A DNA stretch of 64,000 nucleotides, taken from assembly GCA_036268055.1 (NCBI GenBank), contig DATAUW010000034.1, forward strand, positions 62,001-126,000, written 5' to 3'. Source of the DNA: Verrucomicrobiia bacterium. Lineage in GTDB: Bacteria > Verrucomicrobiota > Verrucomicrobiia > Limisphaerales > Pedosphaeraceae. The notes under the pieces were generated by a model. The model was not told the DNA's origin. It saw nothing but the letters and a program-made list of their open reading frames with translations, and did no database searches. Position 1 is the stretch's first letter. Each line of letters starts with the position of its first letter. Shown here one piece after another: positions 8,975-16,663 of the stretch. The translations under genes and the position numbers were made by a program.

Positions 8975-11509
8975 ATGAGCGACCCGGCCACAAATCATTC
9001 ACCCGCCCCCGACGCCAAGCCGCCCTTTCGTCTGCCGGATTATCATGTGATGGTGCTGCTCGTGGACGATCAGGCGATGGTCTGCGAAGCCATCCGCCGC
9101 AGCCTCGCTTCGCAGCGCGACATTGATTTTCATTATTGCGCGAATGCACGGGAAGCCATCCTCGTCGCCAACCAGATCAAGCCGACGGTTATTCTTCAGG
9201 ACCTGGTGATGCCGGAGATTGATGGACTCACGCTCGTCAATCAGTTTCGCGCGAATCCCGGCACGAAGGACACGCCCATCATCGTGCTTTCGACCAACGA
9301 AAATCCCGCGGTAAAAGGCCAAGCCTTCGCCGCCGGGGCGAATGATTATCTGGTCAAGCTTCCCGACAAGGTCGAATTGATCGCGCGCCTGCGTTATCAC
9401 TCGAAAGCTTATCTGAACCAGTTGCAGCGCGACGAAGCGTATCGCGCCTTACGCGAAAGCCAGCAGCAACTCGTCGAGAACAACGAAACCTTGCTCGCGC
9501 TCAATCAAAAACTTGAAGACGCCACCATCGCGAAATCCGAATTTCTCGCGAACATGAGCCATGAAATTCGCACGCCCATGAACGGCGTGATCGGCATGAC
9601 CGCGCTGTTGCTGGACACTGAACTGGCCGATGAGCAGCGCGAATATGTCGAGGCCACGCGCAGCAGCGCGGACGCGATGCTCACGATCATCAACGACATT
9701 CTCGATTTTTCCAAAATCGAATCGGGCAAGCTCGAACTCGAAAGCCATCCCTTCGAGCTTCACACTTGCATTGAGGAAGCGCTGGACTTGCTCGCGCCCA
9801 AGGCTGCCGAAAAAAATCTCGACCTCGCGTATTCCGTCGAGGATTCCATTCCCAAAATTCTGGTCAGCGACGTCACGCGCCTTCGCCAGATTCTTGTGAA
9901 CCTCATCGGCAACGCTGTGAAGTTCACCCACAGCGGTGAAGTCGTTATCAATGTCAAAACTGCCGGCCGCGCCGAGCGCCGTCCCGAACCGGGCCATGAG
10001 AAGGATACGGATTTTCTCCGCCACCCCGAGGAATGGCTGTTGCATTTTTCCGTGCGGGATACCGGCATGGGCATTCCCGTGGACAAACAGCATCGCCTCT
10101 TCAAATCTTTTCAACAGGTGGACGCCTCCACCACTCGCCATTACGGTGGCACTGGTCTTGGCCTTGCCATCTGCAAACGCCTCAGCGAATTGATGGGCGG
10201 CAAGGTTTGGGTCGAGAGCGATTCCGGCAAAGGCGCAACTTTTCATTTCACCATCGCCGCGAAAGCCGCCTTGGCCGCGTTGCCACCGCCGTGGCAAAGT
10301 TTCCAACCGCAACTCGCCGGCAAACGTCTGCTCATCGTCGAAGACAATGCCACTAATGGCGGGATCATCGCCCATCGTGCGCAGCAATGGGGCATCATTC
10401 CTGAGATTGTTACTGAAGCCGCCACCGCGCTTGATCGTATTCGCGAAAACACTTTCGACGCCGCCATCCTCGATCTGCAACTGCCCGGCAATGACGGCCT
10501 GACGCTCGCGACGGAAATTCGCGCCCTGCCGCATGGGAAACTTTTGCCCCTGCTGCTGCTGTCGTCCGTGCGTTTGCGAAGTGACGATCAACGTCCCGCC
10601 GCCGTGGGGATTTCCGTTTTCGTTCACAAGCCGGTGCGCCCCACGCAACTGCTCGATGCCCTGTATCGCGCCATGAGCATCCAGCTTCAGCGCGAAAAAC
10701 GTGCGCCCGTTTCGCCTTCGCTCGACGGCACTTTGGCTTCGCGTTTTCCGCTGCGGCTGCTTTTGGCGGACGACAATATTATCAATCAAAAAGTCGGCAC
10801 GAGTGTTTTGCAAAAATTAGGTTACCGCGCTGACCTCGCCAACAACGGCCTTGAAGTTCTCGCCGCGCTCGAGCAGAAAGCCTACGACATCGTGCTCATG
10901 GACGTGCAGATGCCCGAGATGGATGGCATCGAAGCCACGCGCGCCATCGCCCAGCGCTGGCCGGAGCCGAAGCGTCCGCGCATCATCGCCATGACCGGCA
11001 ACGCCCTGCTCGGCGACCGCGAAAAATGCCTGGAAGCGGGCATGGATGATTATATTTCCAAGCCGGTGCGCATCGGCGAATTGCAAGCCGCGCTCGAACG
11101 CTGGGGCGCGCGCCTCGCCAATCGGTCCGACACGATTTTTCTCATCCAGGAAGGCATCACTGGAGATGTTCTCGACCGATCGCTCATCGAGGAGCTTCGC
11201 ACCATGCCCGCCGATGGCACGTCCATGTTGAAGGAATTGATTGACCTGTTTCTCGACAGCGCGCCGCAACGCATCGCGCAGATCAAAGAATTTCTCGATG
11301 ACCCGCCGAAGCTGGCCTTTCACGCACACGCGCTCAAAAGCATGAGCCTGAACCTGGGCGCGAACCGCATCGCGGAACTTTGCCAGAAGCTTGAAGAAAT
11401 CGCGCGCTCGAGCGATGACAAAAGCGCCCCGCGCGTGGCGGATGAACTCGACCGCACTTATGCCAAAACGCAGGCCGAACTGATTCCCCTGCGCGCGCAG
11501 GAAAAATAA
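8975..11509 (+). CDS. WspR-receiver hybrid histidine kinase (REC-HisKA-HATPase-REC-REC-HPt)
   Basis: An 844-residue soluble multi-domain kinase starting one base after the wspF stop. REC1 (about 25-145) has acidic pair Asp31/Asp32, acceptor Asp76 in VILQDLVMP and Lys128 in [12 protein letters not shown]1 and the linker [16 protein letters not shown] (151-166) read like Pseudomonas WspR as I recall it. Where WspR continues into GGDEF, this protein has HisKA (His196 in [12 protein letters not shown]), HATPase (N-box near 309-313, DTGMGIP at 362-368, GGTGLGLAI at 391-399), REC2 (Asp500), REC3 (Asp600 pocket, Asp643, Lys696) and HPt (His785 in HAHALKSM). It is probably the output of the upstream Wsp-like pathway, sending signal into a phosphorelay. 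The final partner is not in this window. Confidence 0.93.
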   Translation: MSDPATNHSPAPDAKPPFRLPDYHVMVLLVDDQAMVCEAIRRSLASQRDIDFHYCANAREAILVANQIKPTVILQDLVMPEIDGLTLVNQFRANPGTKDTPIIVLSTNENPAVKGQAFAAGANDYLVKLPDKVELIARLRYHSKAYLNQLQRDEAYRALRESQQQLVENNETLLALNQKLEDATIAKSEFLANMSHEIRTPMNGVIGMTALLLDTELADEQREYVEATRSSADAMLTIINDILDFSKIESGKLELESHPFELHTCIEEALDLLAPKAAEKNLDLAYSVEDSIPKILVSDVTRLRQILVNLIGNAVKFTHSGEVVINVKTAGRAERRPEPGHEKDTDFLRHPEEWLLHFSVRDTGMGIPVDKQHRLFKSFQQVDASTTRHYGGTGLGLAICKRLSELMGGKVWVESDSGKGATFHFTIAAKAALAALPPPWQSFQPQLAGKRLLIVEDNATNGGIIAHRAQQWGIIPEIVTEAATALDRIRENTFDAAILDLQLPGNDGLTLATEIRALPHGKLLPLLLLSSVRLRSDDQRPAAVGISVFVHKPVRPTQLLDALYRAMSIQLQREKRAPVSPSLDGTLASRFPLRLLLADDNIINQKVGTSVLQKLGYRADLANNGLEVLAALEQKAYDIVLMDVQMPEMDGIEATRAIAQRWPEPKRPRIIAMTGNALLGDREKCLEAGMDDYISKPVRIGELQAALERWGARLANRSDTIFLIQEGITGDVLDRSLIEELRTMPADGTSMLKELIDLFLDSAPQRIAQIKEFLDDPPKLAFHAHALKSMSLNLGANRIAELCQKLEEIARSSDDKSAPRVADELDRTYAKTQAELIPLRAQEK

Positions 11510-11916
11510 TTTTGCCGCGCGAAAATATTTTGTTTAAGACGAACGCATTCGAATCTCCTATGACCTTTTTCGAAATCGAATAAAGGTTCCGAAAAGTGGC
11601 GCTTGTCGGAATTACTTTCAAAAGTAGGTTAAGATTACTTTTCATTTATATATTTCATTCGACAATCGGTTTGCTTCTTATTAGAACCCAGTATGGCAAA
11701 TGCGCGACTTCATTTGCCATACTGGTTTTATTTTCCATTTCTGAACCATCTGAGTGCGGGTGAAGTCTTTTTGACTGGAAAAATGCAAGCTCGTTTCACT
11801 GGAATAACAAGTCTTCTTAATATTTGCCGAAGAATTTAAATCATCGCCCGGCTTTTCACCTTCTCCACCGTTGACCGATTGAAGTGCGCCGTGCATTCTC
11901 GCCCGCAGATTAATTT
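11510..11916. other. Intergenic region after the wsp-like operon
   Basis: 407 bases without a convincing gene. The region is AT-richer than the flanking genes. It holds the terminator at 11688-11736. Around 11610-11640 there is a near-palindrome TACTTTCAAAAGTA followed by GATTACTTTT, of unknown meaning. The last 100 bases presumably hold the promoter of the S66 peptidase gene, but I could not pick out a clear -35/-10 pair. Confidence 0.5.
11688..11736 (+). terminator. Strong intrinsic terminator of the wsp-like operon
   Basis: A perfect 15-bp stem has left arm CCAGTATGGCAAATG at 11688-11702 and right arm at 11711-11725, with an 8-base loop. It is followed by TTTTATTTT on the plus strand. It lies about 180 bases after the hybrid kinase stop and is the only strong terminator I saw for the seven-gene operon. 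Confidence 0.85.
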
Positions 11917-12870
11917 ATGCCGACTTTGCCCAACCGAATGCACCCTGGTGATACCTTCGGACTCATCGCCCCCGCCAGTCCCCCGCCGGATCCGAACACC
12001 GTGGATCATGCCGTCGCCGCGTTGGAAAAAATGGGCTTCGCCGTGAAGCTTGGCCGTCATACGCGCAAGCGCTGGGGCTTTCTCGCGGGCCAGGATCGTG
12101 AACGCGCCGGCGATGTCATGCGCATGTTCGCAGACAAAAAAATTCACGGCATCATTTGTCTGCGCGGCGGATACGGCGCCGGTCGCGTCCTCCCGCTTTT
12201 GGATTATTCCGCGATTCGCGCGAGCCCAAAAATCTTTGTCGGCTACAGCGACATCACCTCGTTCCATTGCGCCCTGCTTAAAAAATCCAACCTGCTCACT
12301 TTCCACGGTCCGACGGTCGCCGCCGCTTTCACGGAATCAAATTACCCGGAATTTTCCCGTCAGAGCTGGCTGAAAATTCTGACTCAACCCGTCGCCGCCG
12401 GTTCCTTGTGCGCCGGATACGATAAGAAAACCGTCGAGGTCGTCAGGAGTGGCCGCGTGGCCGGGGAACTCATCGGCGGAAATCTTTCGGTCCTGATGAC
12501 GACTCTCGCGACGCCATATCAACCTTCGTTTCGCGGCAAAATTCTCTTCATCGAAGACGTTGGCGAAAAGCCTTATCAAATGGATCGAATGCTCACGCAT
12601 CTCGCGAACGCCGGATTGCTGCAACAAGTCACCGGTGTCGCCGTCGGCACCTGCGACGATTGCGGCGACCCGCGTGCCAAATCCGGCGGCGAATTTCGCC
12701 AAACAGTTGAGGATGTTTTCCGCGAGCGCCTGCGTCCGCTTAAAATTCCCGTTGTCATCGGCTTGCCGTTCGGCCACGTCCCACACAACGCTACCATTCC
12801 CGTTGGCGGGCGGGCCTTGCTCGATGCCACAAATGGCGATCTCGTCATCACCCACCCGTCCGTGCGCTGA
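11917..12870 (+). CDS. S66 family serine peptidase (LD-carboxypeptidase-like)
   Basis: A 317-residue protein of the LdcA/MccF family. LdcA members trim the terminal D-Ala from murein tetrapeptides during cell-wall recycling; MccF members cleave microcin C derivatives. The opening GDTFGLIAPASPP is typical. The nucleophile Ser is in FVGYSDITSFH after LRGGYGAGRVLPLLD. The Glu is in FIEDVGEKPYQMDRML and the His in GLPFGHVPHNATIPVG. No signal peptide, so cytoplasmic. It precedes aroB by 48 bases. LdcA-type function is more likely than microcin immunity because no other toxin genes are near, but the sequence alone does not separate them. Confidence 0.88.
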   Translation: MPTLPNRMHPGDTFGLIAPASPPPDPNTVDHAVAALEKMGFAVKLGRHTRKRWGFLAGQDRERAGDVMRMFADKKIHGIICLRGGYGAGRVLPLLDYSAIRASPKIFVGYSDITSFHCALLKKSNLLTFHGPTVAAAFTESNYPEFSRQSWLKILTQPVAAGSLCAGYDKKTVEVVRSGRVAGELIGGNLSVLMTTLATPYQPSFRGKILFIEDVGEKPYQMDRMLTHLANAGLLQQVTGVAVGTCDDCGDPRAKSGGEFRQTVEDVFRERLRPLKIPVVIGLPFGHVPHNATIPVGGRALLDATNGDLVITHPSVR

Positions 12871-12918
12871 TGATTCTATTTGATTGCGACCGCCGTCTTC
12901 ACCCCTTTAAATCATCGC

Positions 12919-14007
12919 ATGCGCAAAGTGAATGTTCCATTGGCCGCCCGCAGTTATGATATAAAAATTGGCGGCGGTCTGCTCGCGCGGCTGGGTTCCG
13001 AATGCGCCGCGTTCGAATTAGGTCGTCGGTGTGCGATCATCTCCGATGCGCATGTCGCGCCGCTCTACGCCAAAGCCGCTGAAAGTTCACTCACCCGCGC
13101 TGGCTTTGAAGTCGTGACCATCACCGTGCCCGCCGGCGAAACTGCCAAGAGCATCAAGACCGTTGAATATTGCTACGACCAATTTGCAAAGCATCGGCTG
13201 GAACGCAAATCATTCGTTGTAACTTTAGGCGGCGGCGTCGTCGGTGACCTCGGAGGATTTGTGGCGGCGACTTATTTGCGCGGCATCGCGTTCGTTCAGG
13301 TGCCGACGACGCTGCTTTCGCAAGTGGACAGTTCAGTTGGTGGCAAGGTTGGCGTGAATCTCAAGGCGGGAAAAAATCTTGTCGGCGCTTTTCATCAACC
13401 GCGCCTCGTGCTCTGCGATCTGGATACGTTGAAAACTTTGCCTGAGCGCGAATACCGCAGCGGACTCGCCGAGGTCATCAAATACGGCATCATCAGCGAC
13501 GCAAAATTTTTCCTCCAACTCGAACGGGACATGCCTCGCCTGCTCAAACGCGATCCTTCCACGCTCGCACGCGTCGTTGCGCGTTGCTGCGAGATCAAGG
13601 CTTACGTCGTCGGCGAGGACGAAACCGAAACCGGTCTTCGCGCCATCCTCAACTTTGGCCACACCATCGGCCACGCCATCGAAGCGATTTCCGGCTATGG
13701 AAAATATCTGCACGGCGAGGCCATTACGATTGGCCAGATCGCCGCCGCAAAATTATCCCAGCGCCAGCTCAGCCTGCCGAATGCCGATGTCCAACGCATC
13801 GCCTCTCTTTTCAAAAACGCCGGCCTGCCCACCCAATACCAACCGACTCGCACGCAACTCACTCGTCTCGGCAACGCCATGAAGCTCGACAAAAAAGTCA
13901 GCGCGGGCGAAGTGAAATTCGTTCTGGCAAAAAATATTGGCGAAGTCGAATTCGGCCACAAAGTGCCCATCGCCTTGATCGAGGAAATTTTAAATTCAAA
14001 GGATTGA
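12919..14007 (+). CDS. aroB: 3-dehydroquinate synthase
   Basis: A 362-residue enzyme of the shikimate pathway that converts DAHP to 3-dehydroquinate using NAD and a divalent metal. I used ATG 12919; an in-frame TTG at 12880 would add 13 residues with no family similarity. Motifs: TLGGGVVGDLGGFVAATYLRG, VPTTLLSQVDSSVGGKVGVN, EVIKYGII and NFGHTIGHAIE, then HGEAITIG with metal-binding Glu and His residues. The length is normal. The next gene starts three bases after its stop. Confidence 0.96.
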   Translation: MRKVNVPLAARSYDIKIGGGLLARLGSECAAFELGRRCAIISDAHVAPLYAKAAESSLTRAGFEVVTITVPAGETAKSIKTVEYCYDQFAKHRLERKSFVVTLGGGVVGDLGGFVAATYLRGIAFVQVPTTLLSQVDSSVGGKVGVNLKAGKNLVGAFHQPRLVLCDLDTLKTLPEREYRSGLAEVIKYGIISDAKFFLQLERDMPRLLKRDPSTLARVVARCCEIKAYVVGEDETETGLRAILNFGHTIGHAIEAISGYGKYLHGEAITIGQIAAAKLSQRQLSLPNADVQRIASLFKNAGLPTQYQPTRTQLTRLGNAMKLDKKVSAGEVKFVLAKNIGEVEFGHKVPIALIEEILNSKD

Positions 14008-14010
14008 GCC

Positions 14011-14619
14011 ATGTCTGCCGTCAGCGAAACCATTGTCCGCGAGTTTTTCGAGTTGAACGGTTTCCTCGTCCGGCAGCAGCGCAAATATATCGCGCCGCAG
14101 CGGCGGGAGGATGACGAGATTGATTTCTTTGTGCTCAATCCCCAACCGCGCGACCGCGAAGTGCCGCTGCCTTTTATTTTGGCCACCCAGGATTTGCCCG
14201 GGGTCGAACGAGCCGTGGTGGTCGTTAAAGGCTGGCACACGGAAACCTTCAGCCCCGCCGTGCTTGCCAACGCTCCCGAAATTTTTCGCTTCGTTGAACC
14301 CGGCTCGTTCAAGCGCGCCGCGGAAAGTTTTGGCGATGACGGTTCGCTCACGAAAATTTTGATCGTACCCGCGTTGCCGCAGGGCGAAGAGGCGCGCGCG
14401 CAAAGCATTGAACTCCTCCGCGCCAAGGGCATTGACGCCATCATTCTCTTTCACACCATCCTCGGTGATTTGATTCAGCAGACCGAATCAAACCGCAATT
14501 ATCAAAAATCGGATTTGCTGCAAACCATTCGTGTCCTGAAAAATTATGATTTTTTCCGGGAACCGCAAATGGAACTCTTCAAACCGCGCCGGACTCGCAA
14601 AGCAAAAAAATCCGCCTGA
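14011..14619 (+). CDS. Conserved-looking protein of unknown function
   Basis: A 202-residue soluble protein directly behind aroB, probably cotranscribed. I do not recognise a named family. The pattern is an N-terminal helix (ETIVREFFELNGFLV), then DDEIDFFVLNP, then a beta-strand ending VVVVKGWH. This order of Glu, Asp and a V-x-K strand resembles PD-(D/E)XK nuclease-like folds, but the match is weak and not proof. The middle (ILIVPALPQGEEARAQSIEL, then GIDAIILFHTIL) looks like a Rossmann-type half. The C-terminus is very basic (FKPRRTRKAKKSA), which could fit nucleic-acid binding. Codon use matches the neighbours. Confidence 0.75.
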   Translation: MSAVSETIVREFFELNGFLVRQQRKYIAPQRREDDEIDFFVLNPQPRDREVPLPFILATQDLPGVERAVVVVKGWHTETFSPAVLANAPEIFRFVEPGSFKRAAESFGDDGSLTKILIVPALPQGEEARAQSIELLRAKGIDAIILFHTILGDLIQQTESNRNYQKSDLLQTIRVLKNYDFFREPQMELFKPRRTRKAKKSA

Positions 14620-14679
14620 TGCCTTTGGCCGATTTCTGGTTTCCAAATCGCAAAAGTTGAATTACCATGTGTGCCATAT

Positions 14680-15246
14680 ATGGTGCTGGTGATTGATAAC
14701 TACGATTCGTTTACCTACAACCTCGTGCAGTATCTCGGCGAGATGCAGGTGGAATTGCAGGTGCATCGCAACGACCAGATTTCGCTCGACCAAATCAGCG
14801 ACCTCAAGCCCGAACGCATTTTGATTTCGCCCGGCCCCTGTTCTCCGCGCGAATCGGGGCTTTCAAACGAGATCATCCGCACGTTCGGTCCGAAGATCCC
14901 CTTGTTCGGCGTATGCCTTGGCCATCAATGCATCGGCCACACTTTCGGCGGCGAAGTCATCGTGAATTACCGGATGATGCACGGCAAAACGTCTCCCATT
15001 CGTCATAACGGGCAGGACCTTTTTGAAGGCATGGAAAATCCCTTTGCCGCAACGCGGTATCACTCCCTGGTCATCAAAAAAGACACCATGCCCGATTGCC
15101 TGGAAGTCACTGCGGAAACGGACGAAGGCGAAATCATGGGCGTGCGGCACAAACAGCATCCCATTTGGGGTGTGCAGTTTCACCCCGAAAGTATTTTGAC
15201 GGAGAACGGGCGGACGATCCTGAAAAACTTCCTGAAACTTGGCTGA
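14680..15246 (+). CDS. trpG: Glutamine amidotransferase component of anthranilate/aminodeoxychorismate synthase
   Basis: A 188-residue class I glutamine amidotransferase that supplies ammonia to TrpE or PabB. ATG 14680 gives [20 protein letters not shown], the standard TrpG/PabA start; an in-frame GTG at 14671 is possible. The nucleophile Cys is in [16 protein letters not shown], and the His and Glu are in [15 protein letters not shown]. The synthase subunit is not adjacent, so one amidotransferase may serve both tryptophan and folate routes; that is inference. Confidence 0.93.
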   Translation: MVLVIDNYDSFTYNLVQYLGEMQVELQVHRNDQISLDQISDLKPERILISPGPCSPRESGLSNEIIRTFGPKIPLFGVCLGHQCIGHTFGGEVIVNYRMMHGKTSPIRHNGQDLFEGMENPFAATRYHSLVIKKDTMPDCLEVTAETDEGEIMGVRHKQHPIWGVQFHPESILTENGRTILKNFLKLG

Positions 15247-15266
15247 TCCGCTCAACCTTCGCCGGC

Positions 15267-15479
15267 TTATTGCAGCCGGTAAACGATCCGCGCCTTGTCC
15301 AAATCGTACGGGGACATTTCCATGCGCACCCGGTCACCGACCGTCAAGCGAATGAAGCGTTTGCGCATCTTGCCGGAGATGTGCGCGAGCACCTGATGTT
15401 TATTGGTCAGTTCGACGCGAAACATCGTGCCGGCGAGCACCGCCAAAATTCTTCCTTCAATCTCGATAGGTTCTTCCAT
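15267..15479 (-). CDS. infA: Translation initiation factor IF-1
   Basis: A 70-residue S1/OB-fold protein, [20 protein letters not shown] onward, with [24 protein letters not shown] and the usual short C-terminus. IF-1 binds the 30S A site during initiation. I used ATG 15479; the longer frame to 15578 adds a non-family leader. GAAAGAAAGG lies just upstream as ribosome binding site. Unusually it sits alone, outside a ribosomal protein operon. Confidence 0.95.
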   Translation of the reverse strand: MEEPIEIEGRILAVLAGTMFRVELTNKHQVLAHISGKMRKRFIRLTVGDRVRMEMSPYDLDKARIVYRLQ

Positions 15480-15544
15480 AAGGCCTTTCTTTCCCTGCCG
15501 ATGAGTGAAGGTTTCAGGGTCGAAGGACAGGCTTCGAAACGAAA

Positions 15545-15581
15545 CAAAAAAAGTGTGGGACTCCGCGAGGAATCCCACACT
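15545..15581 (-). terminator. Intrinsic terminator after the RRM gene
   Basis: Read on the minus strand, AGTGTGGGA and TCCCACACT form a perfect 9-bp stem. It is extended by TCC/GGA after one mismatch, has a 4-base loop, and is followed by seven T. It begins 18 bases after the RRM protein stop and separates it from infA. Confidence 0.88.
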
Positions 15582-15599
15582 GCGAAATCAATTCAATGA

Positions 15600-15950
15600 T
15601 TAACGGCTGTATTCGCGGCGACCGCCACGATCTCCACCGCCGCTGCCGCCGCGTCCACCACCGTAACCGCCGCCGCCACCGCCGGAGCGGGGAGCGCGTT
15701 CTTCACGGGGACGGGCTTCATTGACCGTGAGGTCGCGGCCGTCAACATTCTTGCCATTCAAGGCTTCGACTGCTGCGTCGGCTGCTTCCTTGGTTTCCAT
15801 GGTGACAAAGCCGAAGCCGCGGGGGCGGCCACTGAATTTGTCCATGATCAAGTCCACGCTGGTCACCGGACCGTGCGCGGAGAAGAGGTCTTGCAACTGA
15901 TTTTCGGTTGTGTTGTAGGAAAGATTTCCAACATACAATTTAGTGCTCAT
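15600..15950 (-). CDS. Small RRM-domain RNA-binding protein with Gly-rich tail
   Basis: A 116-residue protein starting at [21 protein letters not shown] single RRM shows RNP2 as KLYVGNL and RNP1 as RGFGFVTM, and is followed by a Gly/Arg tail (residues about 88-116, [13 protein letters not shown] type). This matches the bacterial Rbp family, abundant in cyanobacteria and Verrucomicrobia and often linked to cold response. I chose ATG 15950 rather than the longer frame to 16010 because the RRM begins at once. It has its own terminator. The upstream 700 bases are AT-rich and may include a long leader. Confidence 0.94.
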   Translation of the reverse strand: MSTKLYVGNLSYNTTENQLQDLFSAHGPVTSVDLIMDKFSGRPRGFGFVTMETKEAADAAVEALNGKNVDGRDLTVNEARPREERAPRSGGGGGGYGGGRGGSGGGDRGGRREYSR

Positions 15951-15972
15951 GATGATATGACTGACTTTACTT

Positions 15973-16386
15973 TTAGACTGACTGCTTCTTCCCAGACCGT
16001 TCCCGACCATCGGGTTTCAAATCATCACTGAAAACACTTTCAACTGAAGATTTTCCTAGCCTCGAAATACACGAGTTATCTATCTGCGGAGGCACAATAC
16101 ACTGAAAACCTCCAATAGCAAACGGTTTTTTAATCTGGCTTTCGCAATTTGCGAATATTCGGAAGGCAAAGGTTAAGGCTTTTGGGTAGTTTTTCCCTTT
16201 ATAACCGCTAATTTGACGGTCCCCATCGATTCTCATCCGGCATTCAGGAAAGCGTAAATCTCGACCATTTCTTTGTATGCGACGGTGGGATTTTCGTCCA
16301 AAAAATTTCACAATCTCACGCACGGTTGGTAAAATATAATTATCGTAGCGGTGGAACGCGATGTCACTTTTTTCCGCCGGACACAT
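15973..16386 (-). CDS. Doubtful small ORF upstream of the RRM gene
   Basis: A 137-residue frame with no family I recognise. In its favour: a strong ribosome binding site GGGAGGA lies seven bases before ATG 16386, better than most in this window, and it ends 22 bases before the RRM start in the same direction. Against it: its codons are AT-rich with many ATA, AGA, AGG and CTA, unlike every neighbour, and the second half reads like non-coding sequence. A longer version starts at 16419. It is either a recently acquired small gene or a chance frame in a leader region. Confidence 0.3.
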   Translation of the reverse strand: MCPAEKSDIAFHRYDNYILPTVREIVKFFGRKSHRRIQRNGRDLRFPECRMRIDGDRQISGYKGKNYPKALTFAFRIFANCESQIKKPFAIGGFQCIVPPQIDNSCISRLGKSSVESVFSDDLKPDGRERSGKKQSV

Positions 16387-16523
16387 GATTAGATCCTCCC
16401 ATCGCTGATCAAATTTCATAAAAATTGTCGCGCGATGCGCCGATCTTCAAATAAAAACTTCGGCGCGGCCAAAACAACATTACACAATAATGAATTGAAT
16501 TTCCCAACACCGATAATTCACAG

Positions 16524-16536
16524 ACGAGTTACTCGT
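16524..16536. promoter_or_regulatory. Inverted repeat 1, candidate operator for lat
   Basis: ACGAGTTACTCGT is an inverted repeat around a central T (GACGAGT and ACTCGTC when flanks are included). It contains ACGAGTTACTC, whose exact reverse complement GAGTAACTCGT recurs 127 bases downstream at 16651-16661. This is a candidate regulator site in front of the lysine aminotransferase gene. Confidence 0.45.
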
Positions 16537-16643
16537 CAGGCTAGGCGTCGTGTTTTGAATTACAAAACGAATTCGTTGCGCGCCCCATTTTTCTTGTATC
16601 CACAATATAGTTAAATTACCTTCAATTAGCAGTTGAATTTCTC

Positions 16644-16661
16644 AGTTACTGAGTAACTCGT
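16644..16661. promoter_or_regulatory. Inverted repeat 2, overlapping the translation start region of lat
   Basis: AGTTACT-G-AGTAACT is a perfect 7-1-7 inverted repeat (16644-16658) whose right half runs into GAGTAACTCGT, the reverse complement of part of repeat 1. It ends three bases before the ATG at 16664 and occupies the place where a ribosome binding site would be; no Shine-Dalgarno sequence is visible. It could act as an operator or as an RNA hairpin. Confidence 0.45.
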
Positions 16662-16663
16662 TT

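Larger units (their letters stand above)
16387..16663. other. AT-rich divergent intergenic region before the lysine-degradation genes
   Basis: 277 bases, part of a 713-base stretch (15951-16663) with no confident gene. It holds a 7-bp hairpin GCGCCGA/TCGGCGC (16437-16466) and the two related inverted repeats described separately. No clear -35/-10 pair was assigned. Confidence 0.5.

Noticed and set aside
9449-10813. 454-residue minus-strand frame antisense to the hybrid kinase
   Set aside because: The plus-strand protein has all kinase and receiver motifs; the antisense reading has none.
15096-15599. 167-residue plus-strand frame across the end of trpG and all of infA
   Set aside because: Covers infA on the other strand and has no domain; infA is certain.
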